Below are positions 15,330 to 26,000 of a stretch of DNA of 57,119 bases, one piece after another. Source of the DNA: a virus; IMG/VR virus record IMGVR_UViG_3300031840_000710, positions 1-57,119 of that record. One strand, written 5' to 3'. The position numbers were made by a program, and so were the translations under genes. A model generated the notes under the pieces. That model was given only the letters and a program-made list of their open reading frames with translations. It was not told where the DNA came from and searched no databases. Position 1 is the first letter of the stretch. Each line of letters starts with the position of its first letter.

Positions 15330-16433
15330 CTAGTAGTCTAGGCGGACTCTGATAGTGAACTCTGTATCTGAGGATTTCTTAAGTGGCTCACTAAGCTTTG
15401 CAGTTGCTAATAGCTCATTATTATCATTATAAAGTCCAACAGAAGTAATATAAGAAACAGGAAGATCAGAAGATTGAGTTTTCACTCGGATCTTACTTCC
15501 GGAAAGGTAAGTTGGGTTTGTTGAATAATTGTATTCGTTGTGATTGATACGACAGAAGTATACAGAAGAATTAAGCTCAACTGTGTTGTTGAATTGTACA
15601 TTGTAAATTCTATTTCTCAATGAATCAGCTATAACTTCGTTTGTGGAACCGGTTACAATGTCAAGTCCGCTGTATCCACCGGCTGATAGAAGTCTGGTGG
15701 AGTCGGTGTTTGTAGTATTTAAGATACCACCCTTCGCAGCATCATGAAAAACTGATCCTGAAATTACAGCAACTCCGGCTTGATAAAATAAAAGCCCTAC
15801 AGCATAATATTGATTAGCAGCTAAAACAGCATTGCTACCAAAACTTTGAGTGGCATATAGAACCCCATATTCCCCAACTGGTGAATTAACCAAATAACCA
15901 TTAGATCCACTAAGATCTGTTAATTTGATTCGTCTAGTGAAAACTACACCAGCCTGATCATAGTCACTGTTCACTCCTAGTTCCAGTTCAAAAGTGCCTT
16001 TTTTGATTTCGTCTTTAATCAATAGACGAGAAAAATTCATAAAGAACACATTGTCCAGTTTTGCACCACCGGCAAGAATGTTTCCGTCTTGGTCAAAGCG
16101 TTGTATAGAGCCGGTGTGATCATATCCAGCGAGAACCTGTGCCATTTGATTATAAATATTTAATTTTTTGGATTTTTGACTTGTAACGCTAGAGTAGAGA
16201 CCAGATTGAGCACTAACACCAACTGTTAAATCAAAAATATGATTTGCAGAGGAACTTAGATAAGGATAATCATATACCGATTGAAACATGCCGTGAGCAT
16301 AATTCTTGATATTGTTATCTGAATATGTTCCGGATACAATTGTACCGGTCAAAGGAATCGCTTCATGAAGAAGTGTCCTTGTGTTTGCGACATCCTTTCC
16401 GATGTCTAGTGATTTGTAAAAACTTTCAGCCAT
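15330..16433 (-). CDS. Putative tail fibre or adhesin protein, paralogue B
   Basis: A 367-residue beta-rich protein starting MAESFYKSLDIGKDV at 16433, with GAGAG upstream; an in-frame ATG at 16481 lies well inside the previous gene and lacks support. It is the paralogue of the product of 14175-15320, sharing the central KKGT, NPTYL and C-terminal (Y/K)-I-(T/S) segments described there, while the N-termini differ. The different N-termini with shared bodies suggest two fibres, or two forms of one, with separate attachment points. Exact role is unknown. Confidence 0.6.
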   Translation of the reverse strand: MAESFYKSLDIGKDVANTRTLLHEAIPLTGTIVSGTYSDNNIKNYAHGMFQSVYDYPYLSSSANHIFDLTVGVSAQSGLYSSVTSQKSKKLNIYNQMAQVLAGYDHTGSIQRFDQDGNILAGGAKLDNVFFMNFSRLLIKDEIKKGTFELELGVNSDYDQAGVVFTRRIKLTDLSGSNGYLVNSPVGEYGVLYATQSFGSNAVLAANQYYAVGLLFYQAGVAVISGSVFHDAAKGGILNTTNTDSTRLLSAGGYSGLDIVTGSTNEVIADSLRNRIYNVQFNNTVELNSSVYFCRINHNEYNYSTNPTYLSGSKIRVKTQSSDLPVSYITSVGLYNDNNELLATAKLSEPLKKSSDTEFTIRVRLDY

Positions 16434-16443
16434 TATTTTCTCT

Positions 16444-17361
16444 CTATGAAATTGTTGATTTTGCGAAACGAACTGGGACATCTACAGAGTATCCTGTTTT
16501 CATTCCTGTGACTCGTACGATTGAGTCGATATGTTTAACTGCTTTCCCTTCAAGTGTAGAAGTTCCACCCAACTGTGAAAAAAGGAAGGTGCTAGTATTC
16601 AGATCAATTGAAGCAGCAATTTTAAACTCCAAGCGGGTTCCTCTAGGTCCAGCAATCGCTTCAGAAAGTCCAGCGCTCTCATCTGTGATTTGACTCACAA
16701 GCCCAACGTCTACTGTGTAGTATGCTATGTTGTCATCGTCAATATAATCTTCTGGGACCATATCTCCGTTAATTGTTGCAATCTTACCTAGGCGGTTATC
16801 AATCTGAATGATATAAGAATCCTCAATCAAATCCGGATCTAGACTCTCTTTTGGAGAAATTTCAGAAGAATCAACTCCTTGATCCAGACGAATTCTATTG
16901 TCTCCTGCAAGGGAAGATCCAAATATAACACCAGGAACCGGTTGTCCGGCATTATAACCTACAGAATATGCTGTAACATTGTCTGCAGTTCCTTCAGTCT
17001 CAGCATCAACTGCGACTATAAAGGCACCTGAAGTGTGCATTTTGGTAGAACTGTTAAGTTGGTTGATTTTAACAACCGGTAGATAAAGAAGATTCATAGA
17101 ACCATAAGAAATCAATTTAGACTTAACAGACCCTGCGTTGTCTGTAAAAGCTTCAAGCACAGGAGTTTGTAGAATTTCTACATCATAATAAGCAGACCCA
17201 CTAGCGTGAGTTGCATTGTAAAGTGTATAATTGATCTCATCATCTGCAAGAGCAAATTTTGAAATTTGAAATGACCCATCGCCCTTTGCGAGAAGTTTTC
17301 TTCCGTGATCTGTTAAAACAGCATCTAAAATAATATCGCCGCTATTGTCTAGAAAGCCCAT
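16444..17361 (-). CDS. Virion protein with LTxHGRxLL N-terminal domain
   Basis: A 305-residue protein starting MGFLDNSGDIILDAVLTDHG. Its N-terminus (LTDHGRKLLAKGDGSFQ-x-SKFALADDEINY) matches that of the product of 22123-23082 (LTPHGRRLLSQGKL-x-x-KYYSFLDDDVLYD), so both share a small N-terminal module, perhaps a docking domain. The C-terminal half is beta-rich (PRGTRLEFKIAASIDLNT). AGGAG stands before the ATG. The module recurs, as I recall, in structural proteins of similar marine phages. A baseplate-fibre connector role is inferred. Confidence 0.6.
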   Translation of the reverse strand: MGFLDNSGDIILDAVLTDHGRKLLAKGDGSFQISKFALADDEINYTLYNATHASGSAYYDVEILQTPVLEAFTDNAGSVKSKLISYGSMNLLYLPVVKINQLNSSTKMHTSGAFIVAVDAETEGTADNVTAYSVGYNAGQPVPGVIFGSSLAGDNRIRLDQGVDSSEISPKESLDPDLIEDSYIIQIDNRLGKIATINGDMVPEDYIDDDNIAYYTVDVGLVSQITDESAGLSEAIAGPRGTRLEFKIAASIDLNTSTFLFSQLGGTSTLEGKAVKHIDSIVRVTGMKTGYSVDVPVRFAKSTIS

Positions 17362-17399
17362 ATGTTTCTCCTAATAATATTCATAATAAATAGTTTGTC

Positions 17400-19295
17400 C
17401 TAAATATTGTCCTTGTTTAAATTGAATTTTACATTTAAATCCACAATTTTTCCTGTATCTTTTGACTTTACTCTGATTTTAAATTTTTTACCCCACACTT
17501 TATCTGTGGCGGTACCTAGAGGTATATCGTTGATTTTTTTCTTAAAAGTACTTAAGCCCTGTATGAAATCTGTCTGATCGTCTAAAACCTTTTGTTGAAA
17601 TGCAGGTTTTATTTGCAGAAGATTTTTAAGCGTTTTATCTAGGAAAACCTCTTCTTTTTCCAATGTCACTACTCGGGACATGATTTTAGATCTTGAGGAA
17701 TCTTTGATGAGTTCTACCTCGTACACTGGTGTGGGATTGGATGGTGTCCCTATTACATTAATCGCTCTGAACATGTAATAATATTTTTTATTCGGCAACA
17801 AGTTTTCTTTGAACACAATTGATGTAGAGCTTCGTTTGTTTCTCACATCTAATGTTTTTGCGTTTTCAAAGTCTCTATAAGACATCGGCATCTCGTCTAG
17901 ACGAAATACTTCAAACTTTCCATCTTCTATAGAATATTCAAAATCTATTTTACCATCTACATCGGTTGGTATGTTTTCCATCGCAGGACTGTCTTGTTCT
18001 GTGACTTGTACAAAAGTCTCTTTTCTAGAATCATTGTTTAAATCTAAATATATTTTTATATAGTTTCCGGCGTTTGATTCATTTAAAAACTGAACGTGGG
18101 GTGGTAATGGAATCTTTGGCGATACTTTAATTGAAACTGTTTCAAAGTCAACTATGGCCATCTTGTAGGACGGAGAAGAAATAAAATCCACTTTAATACT
18201 ATCTTGTTCTTCTCGTATGTTGTCGACACGTGTTAGTGAACCATAAATTATACTATAAACTTGGAGTTCATATCTATATGTTTTATCAAGTTTAATTTGG
18301 TAGTCCATATATTCTTTCCATTCTTCCTCAAACATCCAAAAAGTTTGGATGGGTAGGGTGTCGGTATCAACGAACTTCTGTATTTTATATATAATAAATT
18401 CCTTTGCACACTCTTCACTATTATAAATTTGTGTAAAGGTTTTAACCAATTCTGCTCTCTTTTCATTGAGATAATTTATAAGCAAGAACTTTTTAAAATT
18501 GTTAGTAACATAATTTGATGTTTTCTTATCAGTTCCCATGATGAGCTTATCAGATGTATCCAAGGTCAGTGGATTGTTGTTTACAATATCTAAAATATCT
18601 TGAACAGCGATCGTTGTTACACTTGTGGAATTGTTAACATTAAAACCGACGTTAACAGTTTGATTGTTTGATATCAAGCCGCCAAACATTTCTTCTTGAA
18701 ACTTTATTTGCCTTAATAAACTCCCAATTACTTCATGTGTACCTTGGGAGTTTATTTGAATTCTATTATAATAACAAAACTCATTGAGAAACTTCTTGGC
18801 GCGTACCTTTTGAAACTCATTGCCAAATAAAATATTTCTCATTTTCACCACATCGGATTGTGGTCTGACTATGAGAGATTGTTGGTTATTTGCTATGTTT
18901 TGTATATAGCTCTTGGATATCGTATCCACAGCAATACTTTTTAGATTTTGAAATCTTTTGTTTTGTGCCTTAACATTCTCAATATAATAAAGGGGCAATT
19001 CTAGCTCTGATGCTTTTCTCGTTATGTTTTCATATTCATTTGAAGAGTAATTGAAAAAATTGTCCACATTCATATCTACGTTTAATGTTGTATTGTGATA
19101 AAGCTGCGTTCTATAATTTTCTAAAACAGAACGTAATTGTTGCTTCTGTTCTTCATTCTGTGGGCGCATTTCTAATTCGCTAACTATGCTCCCCTGGTTT
19201 GCTTGTCTTCTAGAAGAATAGTGTGATATTCCAAGGCTCTTAAGAAGACTCACAAGAGTGTTGGAATTAGAGTTTTTTAAATTAATTTTAGGCAT
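17400..19295 (-). CDS. Large virion structural protein with FnIII-like C-terminal domain
   Basis: A 631-residue protein. The N-terminal two-thirds is helical and rich in Asn, Gln and Lys, with no known domain. From about residue 385 a region with alternating strands (PPHVQFLNESNAGNYIKIYL, then FEVFRLDEMP and YYYMFRAINVIGTPSNPTPV) resembles a fibronectin type III fold. These folds occur often in phage tail and baseplate proteins, where they are thought to bind surface sugars. The gene lies between two other virion genes with its start at the end of the upstream gene. A tail-periphery role is inferred. Confidence 0.6.
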   Translation of the reverse strand: MPKINLKNSNSNTLVSLLKSLGISHYSSRRQANQGSIVSELEMRPQNEEQKQQLRSVLENYRTQLYHNTTLNVDMNVDNFFNYSSNEYENITRKASELELPLYYIENVKAQNKRFQNLKSIAVDTISKSYIQNIANNQQSLIVRPQSDVVKMRNILFGNEFQKVRAKKFLNEFCYYNRIQINSQGTHEVIGSLLRQIKFQEEMFGGLISNNQTVNVGFNVNNSTSVTTIAVQDILDIVNNNPLTLDTSDKLIMGTDKKTSNYVTNNFKKFLLINYLNEKRAELVKTFTQIYNSEECAKEFIIYKIQKFVDTDTLPIQTFWMFEEEWKEYMDYQIKLDKTYRYELQVYSIIYGSLTRVDNIREEQDSIKVDFISSPSYKMAIVDFETVSIKVSPKIPLPPHVQFLNESNAGNYIKIYLDLNNDSRKETFVQVTEQDSPAMENIPTDVDGKIDFEYSIEDGKFEVFRLDEMPMSYRDFENAKTLDVRNKRSSTSIVFKENLLPNKKYYYMFRAINVIGTPSNPTPVYEVELIKDSSRSKIMSRVVTLEKEEVFLDKTLKNLLQIKPAFQQKVLDDQTDFIQGLSTFKKKINDIPLGTATDKVWGKKFKIRVKSKDTGKIVDLNVKFNLNKDNI

Positions 19296-22123
19296 TAGTA
19301 AGATCCGAATGAATTTGTATCAACACTGATTGGAACACCACTAGTATTTTGAGGTGCTGTGGGTGTTTGAGCGGCATCTGTTGTCTGCTGTATTTCTACA
19401 GTCATAGGTTGGTTTGTTTGTGTGACAATGTTAGAATTCATAAATTCATATGAGATATCTAGTGTATTATAATTAGGCTGATTATCAATTGTTTGAGCCG
19501 ATGGCTTCACAGTCAAATTTATATCAGACATAATAAAAGAGGAATCTACAACAGAAACTTGGTTTTCACCTGTGATGTTAAACTTGTTGTTCGTATAGGA
19601 CTGCAAAAAACAGATTACAGGTTTTGATGTTAATTGAAAGTTATTCAAAAGCATAGATTTATAGACCGGCCTATTCAAAAGAATATTATTGTTTTTGTCT
19701 TGCTCAAAGCCGTCTACATATACTAATTGCTGCACAGAGAAATTATTAAGTTCATAGTAGTTTTTTGTCTTTGGATTCGCCAATAAATCTGTTCCGGAAG
19801 TAACATAATCTGTTCTTGTTGCTGATGACTGTCCATTGATTACCGCTTTAAGTTGATTTGGTAGGTTTACTGCCTCGTCTCCCGATAGGAGTTTTGTGGC
19901 CGCTAAGGTTGCAGAAAATGTTCTATTGTTTTGATATCCCGTAAGTGCATTGTTCACTTTTTGACTTGATCCTGTTTTACTCTCAATAACATTGTAAGAA
20001 TCAACAACATCTGTATAAGACACAAAGGATTGACCAGAGCCGATAATCTTAGAAGAATCCACAAATGCTTCACCAGTATCTTCTGCATCTTGCTGCGGAA
20101 TTTTTGGCTCCTCTACAGCGATGGCGGGGGCTGTATTGCTGGGTGGGTTATCGAAGGGACTCACCTGTGGAGCAATGGCGCCCAAACCTGTGTTTAATGG
20201 ATCAAAGGGATCATATGCTGTTCCACCCATCAATAATCTTGTCTGTCCTGTATGCATCAATGTTGGACCAAAAAAAGTAGTCTTGGTTGTTGATATATCG
20301 CTTAGGCCAACATTGGTATCCGTATCTAGATCTGGGCTATTTATTGTTGGGGTTCCAAGAAAATTATTCTCTGTTTCTTCGTTAGCTCTATTTTCTATAT
20401 CAAATTTTGTAAAAATCTTCATAGAGGGACTGTTTGATTGGTCCATATACGCAAAACCAACAGCATTAGAAGCTGGTTCAACAATCTTGTCAAAAGTCTT
20501 ATCAATTAAAATTCTGCTGGTTGTTTGATTCTTTGACATTATGCTTACTCTTTCTTTTTTAGAATAAGTTTTCTCTGCATCAAAGTCCAAGAATACCAAA
20601 AACTCACCATATAAATCCTCGTATTGCTTTTGAAAGTTCTTTATAGACCTTTGATTTGCTGTTTGAGTGTTCAATAAAGTAAACATTTTAAGAGATAATT
20701 TGCTTCTCTCGTTGTCCGTTAACTGATAAATATAAGAATAATAAGACACATAAGAGTTTACTAAAGATTGCACATCCACACCAGCAATAGTCAAGTCTCT
20801 ACCTCTAGAGGCAAAAGAAGCATATCTTTTAATATCTGATAAATCTTGTTTCATTAACCTAGATATATTTGAGAGAAAAACATAAACAGGATCAGAAAAC
20901 TGCAGATCTATTTTATATTTGTATTTGCCGGGGGTTTTCTCGGTCAATTCGTAATCATTAAATTGAAAGGTTCTTATTTCTTCACCATATTGAAAGAACA
21001 GTTCTTGAATCATAGCGATTTTTTTATAATCACTAAGCTGTTCTTTAAATATTTCATTTTTCTTTCTGTTGGGCTCGTTCGCGTCCGAGCGAAGCTCTGA
21101 TTCAACAATGTCAAATGATCCATTACGCTCTAGTCTTGTGGAATTTCTAATCACCCCATTAATATCGTATGTTTTGATGATGTTTTTCTTTGAAAAAATA
21201 TTCTGCGTAACTTGTTTTTTGCTCCTTAGGCGAGTAGATTGATTGTAGACTCTAATTCTTTGACGCTGTATTGTCATCAAATTTATTTTAAAGTTGCCAA
21301 GTATCTGTGAGACAACACCGGAAGATGCTCTATTAAGAAAAGAGCCGTATTTTGTGTGGTTTTTTAGAAGTGTTTTCAAATTAAGCATAAACATAGCATT
21401 AATATCTGTATTTGAGCTGTAAGATACAATTAAATCGCTTAAAAAATTTGCAGATGAGTCTGTTGTTTGGCTGTTTGTTTTTTTAGTTCCACGAAAATCT
21501 TTAATTTTTGCATTTGGAATCGTTAATCTGCTTAGGTTCGCGTGTGGAGTTTGTGTATGATAAGAGCCAATCATATATCTACCATTGTGTTGATGCACAG
21601 GACCTGGCCAGTATTGCCCATTATCTTGTGTAAAAACGTTGGTATTTGCTACAATATTTGAATTATTAAGCACGCTCTCGGACTTTATGGGGCCATAGTA
21701 GTCTTGCGACATTGAGAAGCCATATTCTTCCAAAACTTGCACTTTATCAATAAAACAGAATGAATATATATTTAAGTGTCTTGTGTTGATTGGGATAGAT
21801 TTTCGGAAAGTAACTTCAAAGACTAAATTACTTCCGGATTCTCTAGCTGAGGGGACCGTTCTAGTTTCTGATACCATAGACACAGGCGAAATCTCTCCGC
21901 GTGTTAATTGATTACTTTGATCAACATTTGTGGACATAATCAAACCAATTCTCAATAGCTGGGTAAGAGCTTCAGAGGTATCAAACCATATAGAACCGTT
22001 TTCTAGATCGTGTACCCTAACTGTGACCTCCACTTCTATGTGTCCAGAATCATGATCAAATATTGATACTTCTTTAATATATGCGTTTGGTAGATTCTCA
22101 AACCCAACAAGTTCTATAGACAT
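19295..22123 (-). CDS. Large virion structural protein (about 940 residues)
   Basis: A 942-residue protein read from the ATG at 22123 (MSIELVGFENLPNAYIKEV), which overlaps the upstream stop (TAATG) and has GGAGG eight bases upstream. The N-terminus is beta-rich (HIEVEVTVRVHDLENGSIWF). The middle, near residues 370-500, is helical and contains KYKIDLQFSDPVYVFLSNIS. The last third is low-complexity, rich in T, S, N, Q and P (QTTDAAQTPTAPQNT near the end). No enzyme motif is visible. Place in the operon suggests a baseplate-periphery or tail protein. Confidence 0.6.
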   Translation of the reverse strand: MSIELVGFENLPNAYIKEVSIFDHDSGHIEVEVTVRVHDLENGSIWFDTSEALTQLLRIGLIMSTNVDQSNQLTRGEISPVSMVSETRTVPSARESGSNLVFEVTFRKSIPINTRHLNIYSFCFIDKVQVLEEYGFSMSQDYYGPIKSESVLNNSNIVANTNVFTQDNGQYWPGPVHQHNGRYMIGSYHTQTPHANLSRLTIPNAKIKDFRGTKKTNSQTTDSSANFLSDLIVSYSSNTDINAMFMLNLKTLLKNHTKYGSFLNRASSGVVSQILGNFKINLMTIQRQRIRVYNQSTRLRSKKQVTQNIFSKKNIIKTYDINGVIRNSTRLERNGSFDIVESELRSDANEPNRKKNEIFKEQLSDYKKIAMIQELFFQYGEEIRTFQFNDYELTEKTPGKYKYKIDLQFSDPVYVFLSNISRLMKQDLSDIKRYASFASRGRDLTIAGVDVQSLVNSYVSYYSYIYQLTDNERSKLSLKMFTLLNTQTANQRSIKNFQKQYEDLYGEFLVFLDFDAEKTYSKKERVSIMSKNQTTSRILIDKTFDKIVEPASNAVGFAYMDQSNSPSMKIFTKFDIENRANEETENNFLGTPTINSPDLDTDTNVGLSDISTTKTTFFGPTLMHTGQTRLLMGGTAYDPFDPLNTGLGAIAPQVSPFDNPPSNTAPAIAVEEPKIPQQDAEDTGEAFVDSSKIIGSGQSFVSYTDVVDSYNVIESKTGSSQKVNNALTGYQNNRTFSATLAATKLLSGDEAVNLPNQLKAVINGQSSATRTDYVTSGTDLLANPKTKNYYELNNFSVQQLVYVDGFEQDKNNNILLNRPVYKSMLLNNFQLTSKPVICFLQSYTNNKFNITGENQVSVVDSSFIMSDINLTVKPSAQTIDNQPNYNTLDISYEFMNSNIVTQTNQPMTVEIQQTTDAAQTPTAPQNTSGVPISVDTNSFGSY

Positions 22124-23082
22124 TAGCAATCCTCCAAGTCTTCGGGTCTCACGCGAGAGCCATATATATTAACATCAATATTTTCGCGATCTGGGCATTC
22201 AACTTCTAGATCTAAGAAAATGTCTTTCGCTTTTAATCTGCGAACGCCGGCGCAGATGTCCTCTTCCGGTATCTCTTTGTCAACAGAAATATCCATATAA
22301 TACTCAACGTAATCTGTTGTTAAGTCATCAGGTGCATCAATTGATTGGTTGATATCCGGCGAAAAATCTGGTTGATCAACAAGCATATTATTCTGTATCT
22401 GTCTATCTTGTTGATAAAATTTAAGCTTTCTATCAATTTCAATCTCGTCTGATTCATATAGATAGACCTCAACCTCGTATGAGTCTTTATGAAAAAACCC
22501 GTTTCTTTCAAATATATTTAGCAAAACTTGTTCCTCTATGATATCCACAAAGCTTCCGTCAGGTTTAACAGTAGCCGGCAGATCTCTATTAAATAGCAAT
22601 CCACTGTTGGATAGTTCAAATTTATTCTGATTTCCTACAGACATTGTATACTCTAAAGTCATTTCCAATTGTGGAATCGGCTGTGTTGCGGTTGTTGAGC
22701 CTGTGAGGGTTAACGAAGTTGTATCAATTTCGCCCAAGAGAGCGGTTATATTCCAACCTGCGGCTCTAGTCTCTGCTGTATTGTTTGTTCCGATCTTCTG
22801 CTGAAGATATGTAACTTGCTCAACTTTATTGTCAGCGTTATACAAGCTTGTGTCAACGCCCTTATAATTTGTTTGAGGCTTCATATATGGTGTCTCGGAG
22901 AGAATTCTATTCTTTGTTTGGGAATTGTTCTCTGTGCCTCCACCTTGTGTAATATCATAAAGCACATCGTCATCCAAGAACGAATAATACTTAGGCATTA
23001 ATTTTCCTTGTGATAGAAGCCTTCTACCGTGGGGCGTCAGCTCAATCTTCAATACGTCTTCTTTTTTATTAAAAAATGTCAT
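22123..23082 (-). CDS. Virion protein with LTxHGRxLL N-terminal domain, second copy
   Basis: A 319-residue protein starting MTFFNKKEDVLKIELTPHG. The LTPHGRRLLSQGKL segment and following KYYSFLDDD correspond to the N-terminus of the product of 16444-17361, so the two genes carry the same docking-like module. The C-terminus is strongly acidic (PEEDICAGVRRLKAKDIFL and an EDLEDC end) and has three cysteines. Start and stop overlap neighbours. Likely a tail/baseplate component; the exact position in the virion cannot be told. Confidence 0.6.
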   Translation of the reverse strand: MTFFNKKEDVLKIELTPHGRRLLSQGKLMPKYYSFLDDDVLYDITQGGGTENNSQTKNRILSETPYMKPQTNYKGVDTSLYNADNKVEQVTYLQQKIGTNNTAETRAAGWNITALLGEIDTTSLTLTGSTTATQPIPQLEMTLEYTMSVGNQNKFELSNSGLLFNRDLPATVKPDGSFVDIIEEQVLLNIFERNGFFHKDSYEVEVYLYESDEIEIDRKLKFYQQDRQIQNNMLVDQPDFSPDINQSIDAPDDLTTDYVEYYMDISVDKEIPEEDICAGVRRLKAKDIFLDLEVECPDRENIDVNIYGSRVRPEDLEDC

Positions 23083-26000
23083 TAGTTATCCTCCGGTTTT
23101 GGACCCGCATCATATCCGCCATCTTCCGGATCTCTGCGGCCATCACCATCATAATCAGAATTCTTTTGAGTTGCTGTGATTAGTTCGTATGGCGAATTTG
23201 GGTTGTTGAGGTTCTGTCTTTGCCACATTTGATATTCTCCATCTCCGAGGGCACCAGCTGCTTTGAGTTTCGCTCTATCCTCTGCTACCCTTTGTTGATA
23301 GGCTTCTTCTTCCTTCAAGATTTTATACGCAGCACCTTTCGCTCGTCGTTCTGCTTGAGCCGCTGCAGCAGTATTAAATCTAACTTCTTTAAGACTAGCA
23401 TCTAGAGAAGTACCTCCGGCGCCAACTTTATTGCCCAAAACAGGAACAATTGTATCACGAGGCTCTTGACCTGACTTAACGGCTCTTTCAGCAAATTTAA
23501 CTTCTGTTTCAATCTTCGCTAGCTCTACTAGGGAAAAGAAATCATAAGGCCAGTTGTAAGATATTTCTGCTTGATCTTCTTGGAAAAGATTAGTGTCTCC
23601 TCTCCCTATGATCTTCAAATTATAATCTATATTCGCTCTTTGCTTAACCTTGAATACCATCCAACGGACACGATCGGGTATTTCATTCCCAATAGCATTC
23701 ACGTCAAGTGTTCCTTCGGGATTTAATTTTGCTCCACCGCCAAGTAGTTCGTGAGCTAACAATTCATGACTTATAGAGGATTCTGCTGTATCAAAAGTTC
23801 TTCCAATTTCCGGATATAGATTCTGCCAAATATTTGCGAGATCTTGTTTCTTAAGAGTGTGAGAGAATTGGAAAATATACATTGCAAACGGATCAATTGC
23901 ATCGTTCCTTAAAAAGTCCATTGATGGCGGAAACACATATCCTTGCATTTTTACAATCATTTTAAGAACAGAGTCTCCGACCAGTGCTCGTTCTGTTTCA
24001 GTTCCGAACGCTCTTGTTATATCTATTCTGGGTATACGGAAGAATTTTCTATTTCCCTCTTCTTCAATGAATGGAACAGCAACAACCGCTTCCCTAATTT
24101 CTTTTGTATCTGCTATTTCACCAAGTTTTTTTGTTTCTGTTGTGAACCCGCACAAATCAGCCAAAGATTCAACTGTTGATGAGTCTCCTCCCAACGATTC
24201 GTCTATCCAAGCATTGGGCACATTATCAACTTGTAAAAATATTCCTTTTGTTGGATCTGTTTCAATATTTCCATATTGATGCCACATACCTCGTGGAACA
24301 GACTGAGAAGCATTTAGTGGAAGTGTTATACTGTTGCTAGCAGAAAGGTGATTGAAATTAAGCATTGGAGTTTCAAATTTTGTTTGAATAACCCAACGAG
24401 AAGGAGGGTCGCTTGGATCAGCGCCTGCTGCGCCTGCTGAGGTTTGTGAGAATAAGTTCACACTAGCGTTTAAATCCATGGCATGAGCATTGATGCTGAT
24501 TTTTTTAATGTATTCATTATCACTTGTATCGATGGGTGCATATCTATGAAAAGCAACAGTAGAACCAGAAATTATTTCTTGAATGGAGTGTTTTCCACTT
24601 CTAGTTGGAGTAAAAGTGATATCCGCCCAAGACTGTCCATAATAATATGGTGGAGTAAAAGCATAATTTTCTCCTTGGTCTGCTAGTGGTATATCGTAAT
24701 CAACGGATGCCAGAGTTCCTGTTAAGTACAGAGGAGGACCAAAAGCGGATGGGCGTGAATACATGGTGAATGTCTCGCGAGTGTCGCTGCTGTATTGTGG
24801 TGGAGTATAGAATCCACCAGAAGAAGAAACATTTGGGAGACTTGCTTGATCTGTACTCTTATACATCTTTACTCTCATCATATACGTTTTTCCAACTTCC
24901 GCATTTCCAACATTTGTATCGTTTGATGGAAGCGAAGATATTTGGGTCATATTTTTTTCACGCATAAAGAATTCTGTTGTCTCAGCTAAAAAGTTGTTAG
25001 CCATAAGTTTATAGCGATTGTTTCCATTTCCATCCCAAGATACAGAGCCAGAGTTGTTTGCATAAATATGAGGCTCATTGCAGTAGACGGGAGAACCAGC
25101 AAGATGTTTTTCCGGCTCAACAAGGGCCTCAAAGGGAATTCTACGGTTAAAAGTATCACCGGTTGTGGTTTTTATATAATAATTATCATTGCTTGTTGTT
25201 ACATTTGTCGCTATTGAGAGATTTGCATCAATCAGAGGATAGTCAACGGCAACACCAGACTTTATTGTATTAAAGAAAATACCCGGAGCGAACGTTGGAA
25301 CCATCAGATTTTGAAAAAGTGGCTCATCGTTTGTATTGACACCGAAAGTACTTGCAGCACCAGATACTGCGACAAAATCTCTATACGAATCATAAAACTG
25401 CTTTGCTAAGTCAACAGATCTTTGCGCGGGATAGAATCCTTCGTATGGGAGAAACTTTTTGATTGCTTTACATTTAAGAGAAATTGAATTAGGTGTAACA
25501 AATTCCTTATGGTCTTTCTTCACAACCTCAAAGTGCTTCATAAACTCTGATGTTGAATAAATCTTGTAAAAATTATCTTTGGAAGAATCGGTTGTATCCG
25601 ATAAAGCGCCGGTTAAAGAGAATATATTTGATACTTCCTCGGTTAGTCCCGTTGATTCGTAGGTCTCAATGTGCTCGCTTATTCTGAATTCCGGAATGAT
25701 TGAATAATCTTTTCCGTGTTGACGGACATCTTGAATGTAGTTGTCGTATGTGTCGTAGAATGGATTAAGACCAGATTGGGTACCAGCTTCCCATTTGGCT
25801 TCACCGGATGGTATTTGCTTACTGCTAATATCTCCAAATGTTGTTCCAAAATTTATTCCCTCTATTTTCATGCCGTTTGGAGAAACAACGGAAGAAGACA
25901 GCAACGTAACGTGTGGTCTATTGTACCTTGGGGCAACACCCAGGGTATTTTTTAGAGAACCGACTGAAACGAAAACATTAAGATTAAGTTCTCCGAAACT

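Noticed and set aside
20121-20528. A 135-codon plus-strand open frame
   Set aside because: Lies fully inside the 942-residue virion protein gene, no ribosome site, no recognisable motif; a shadow frame.
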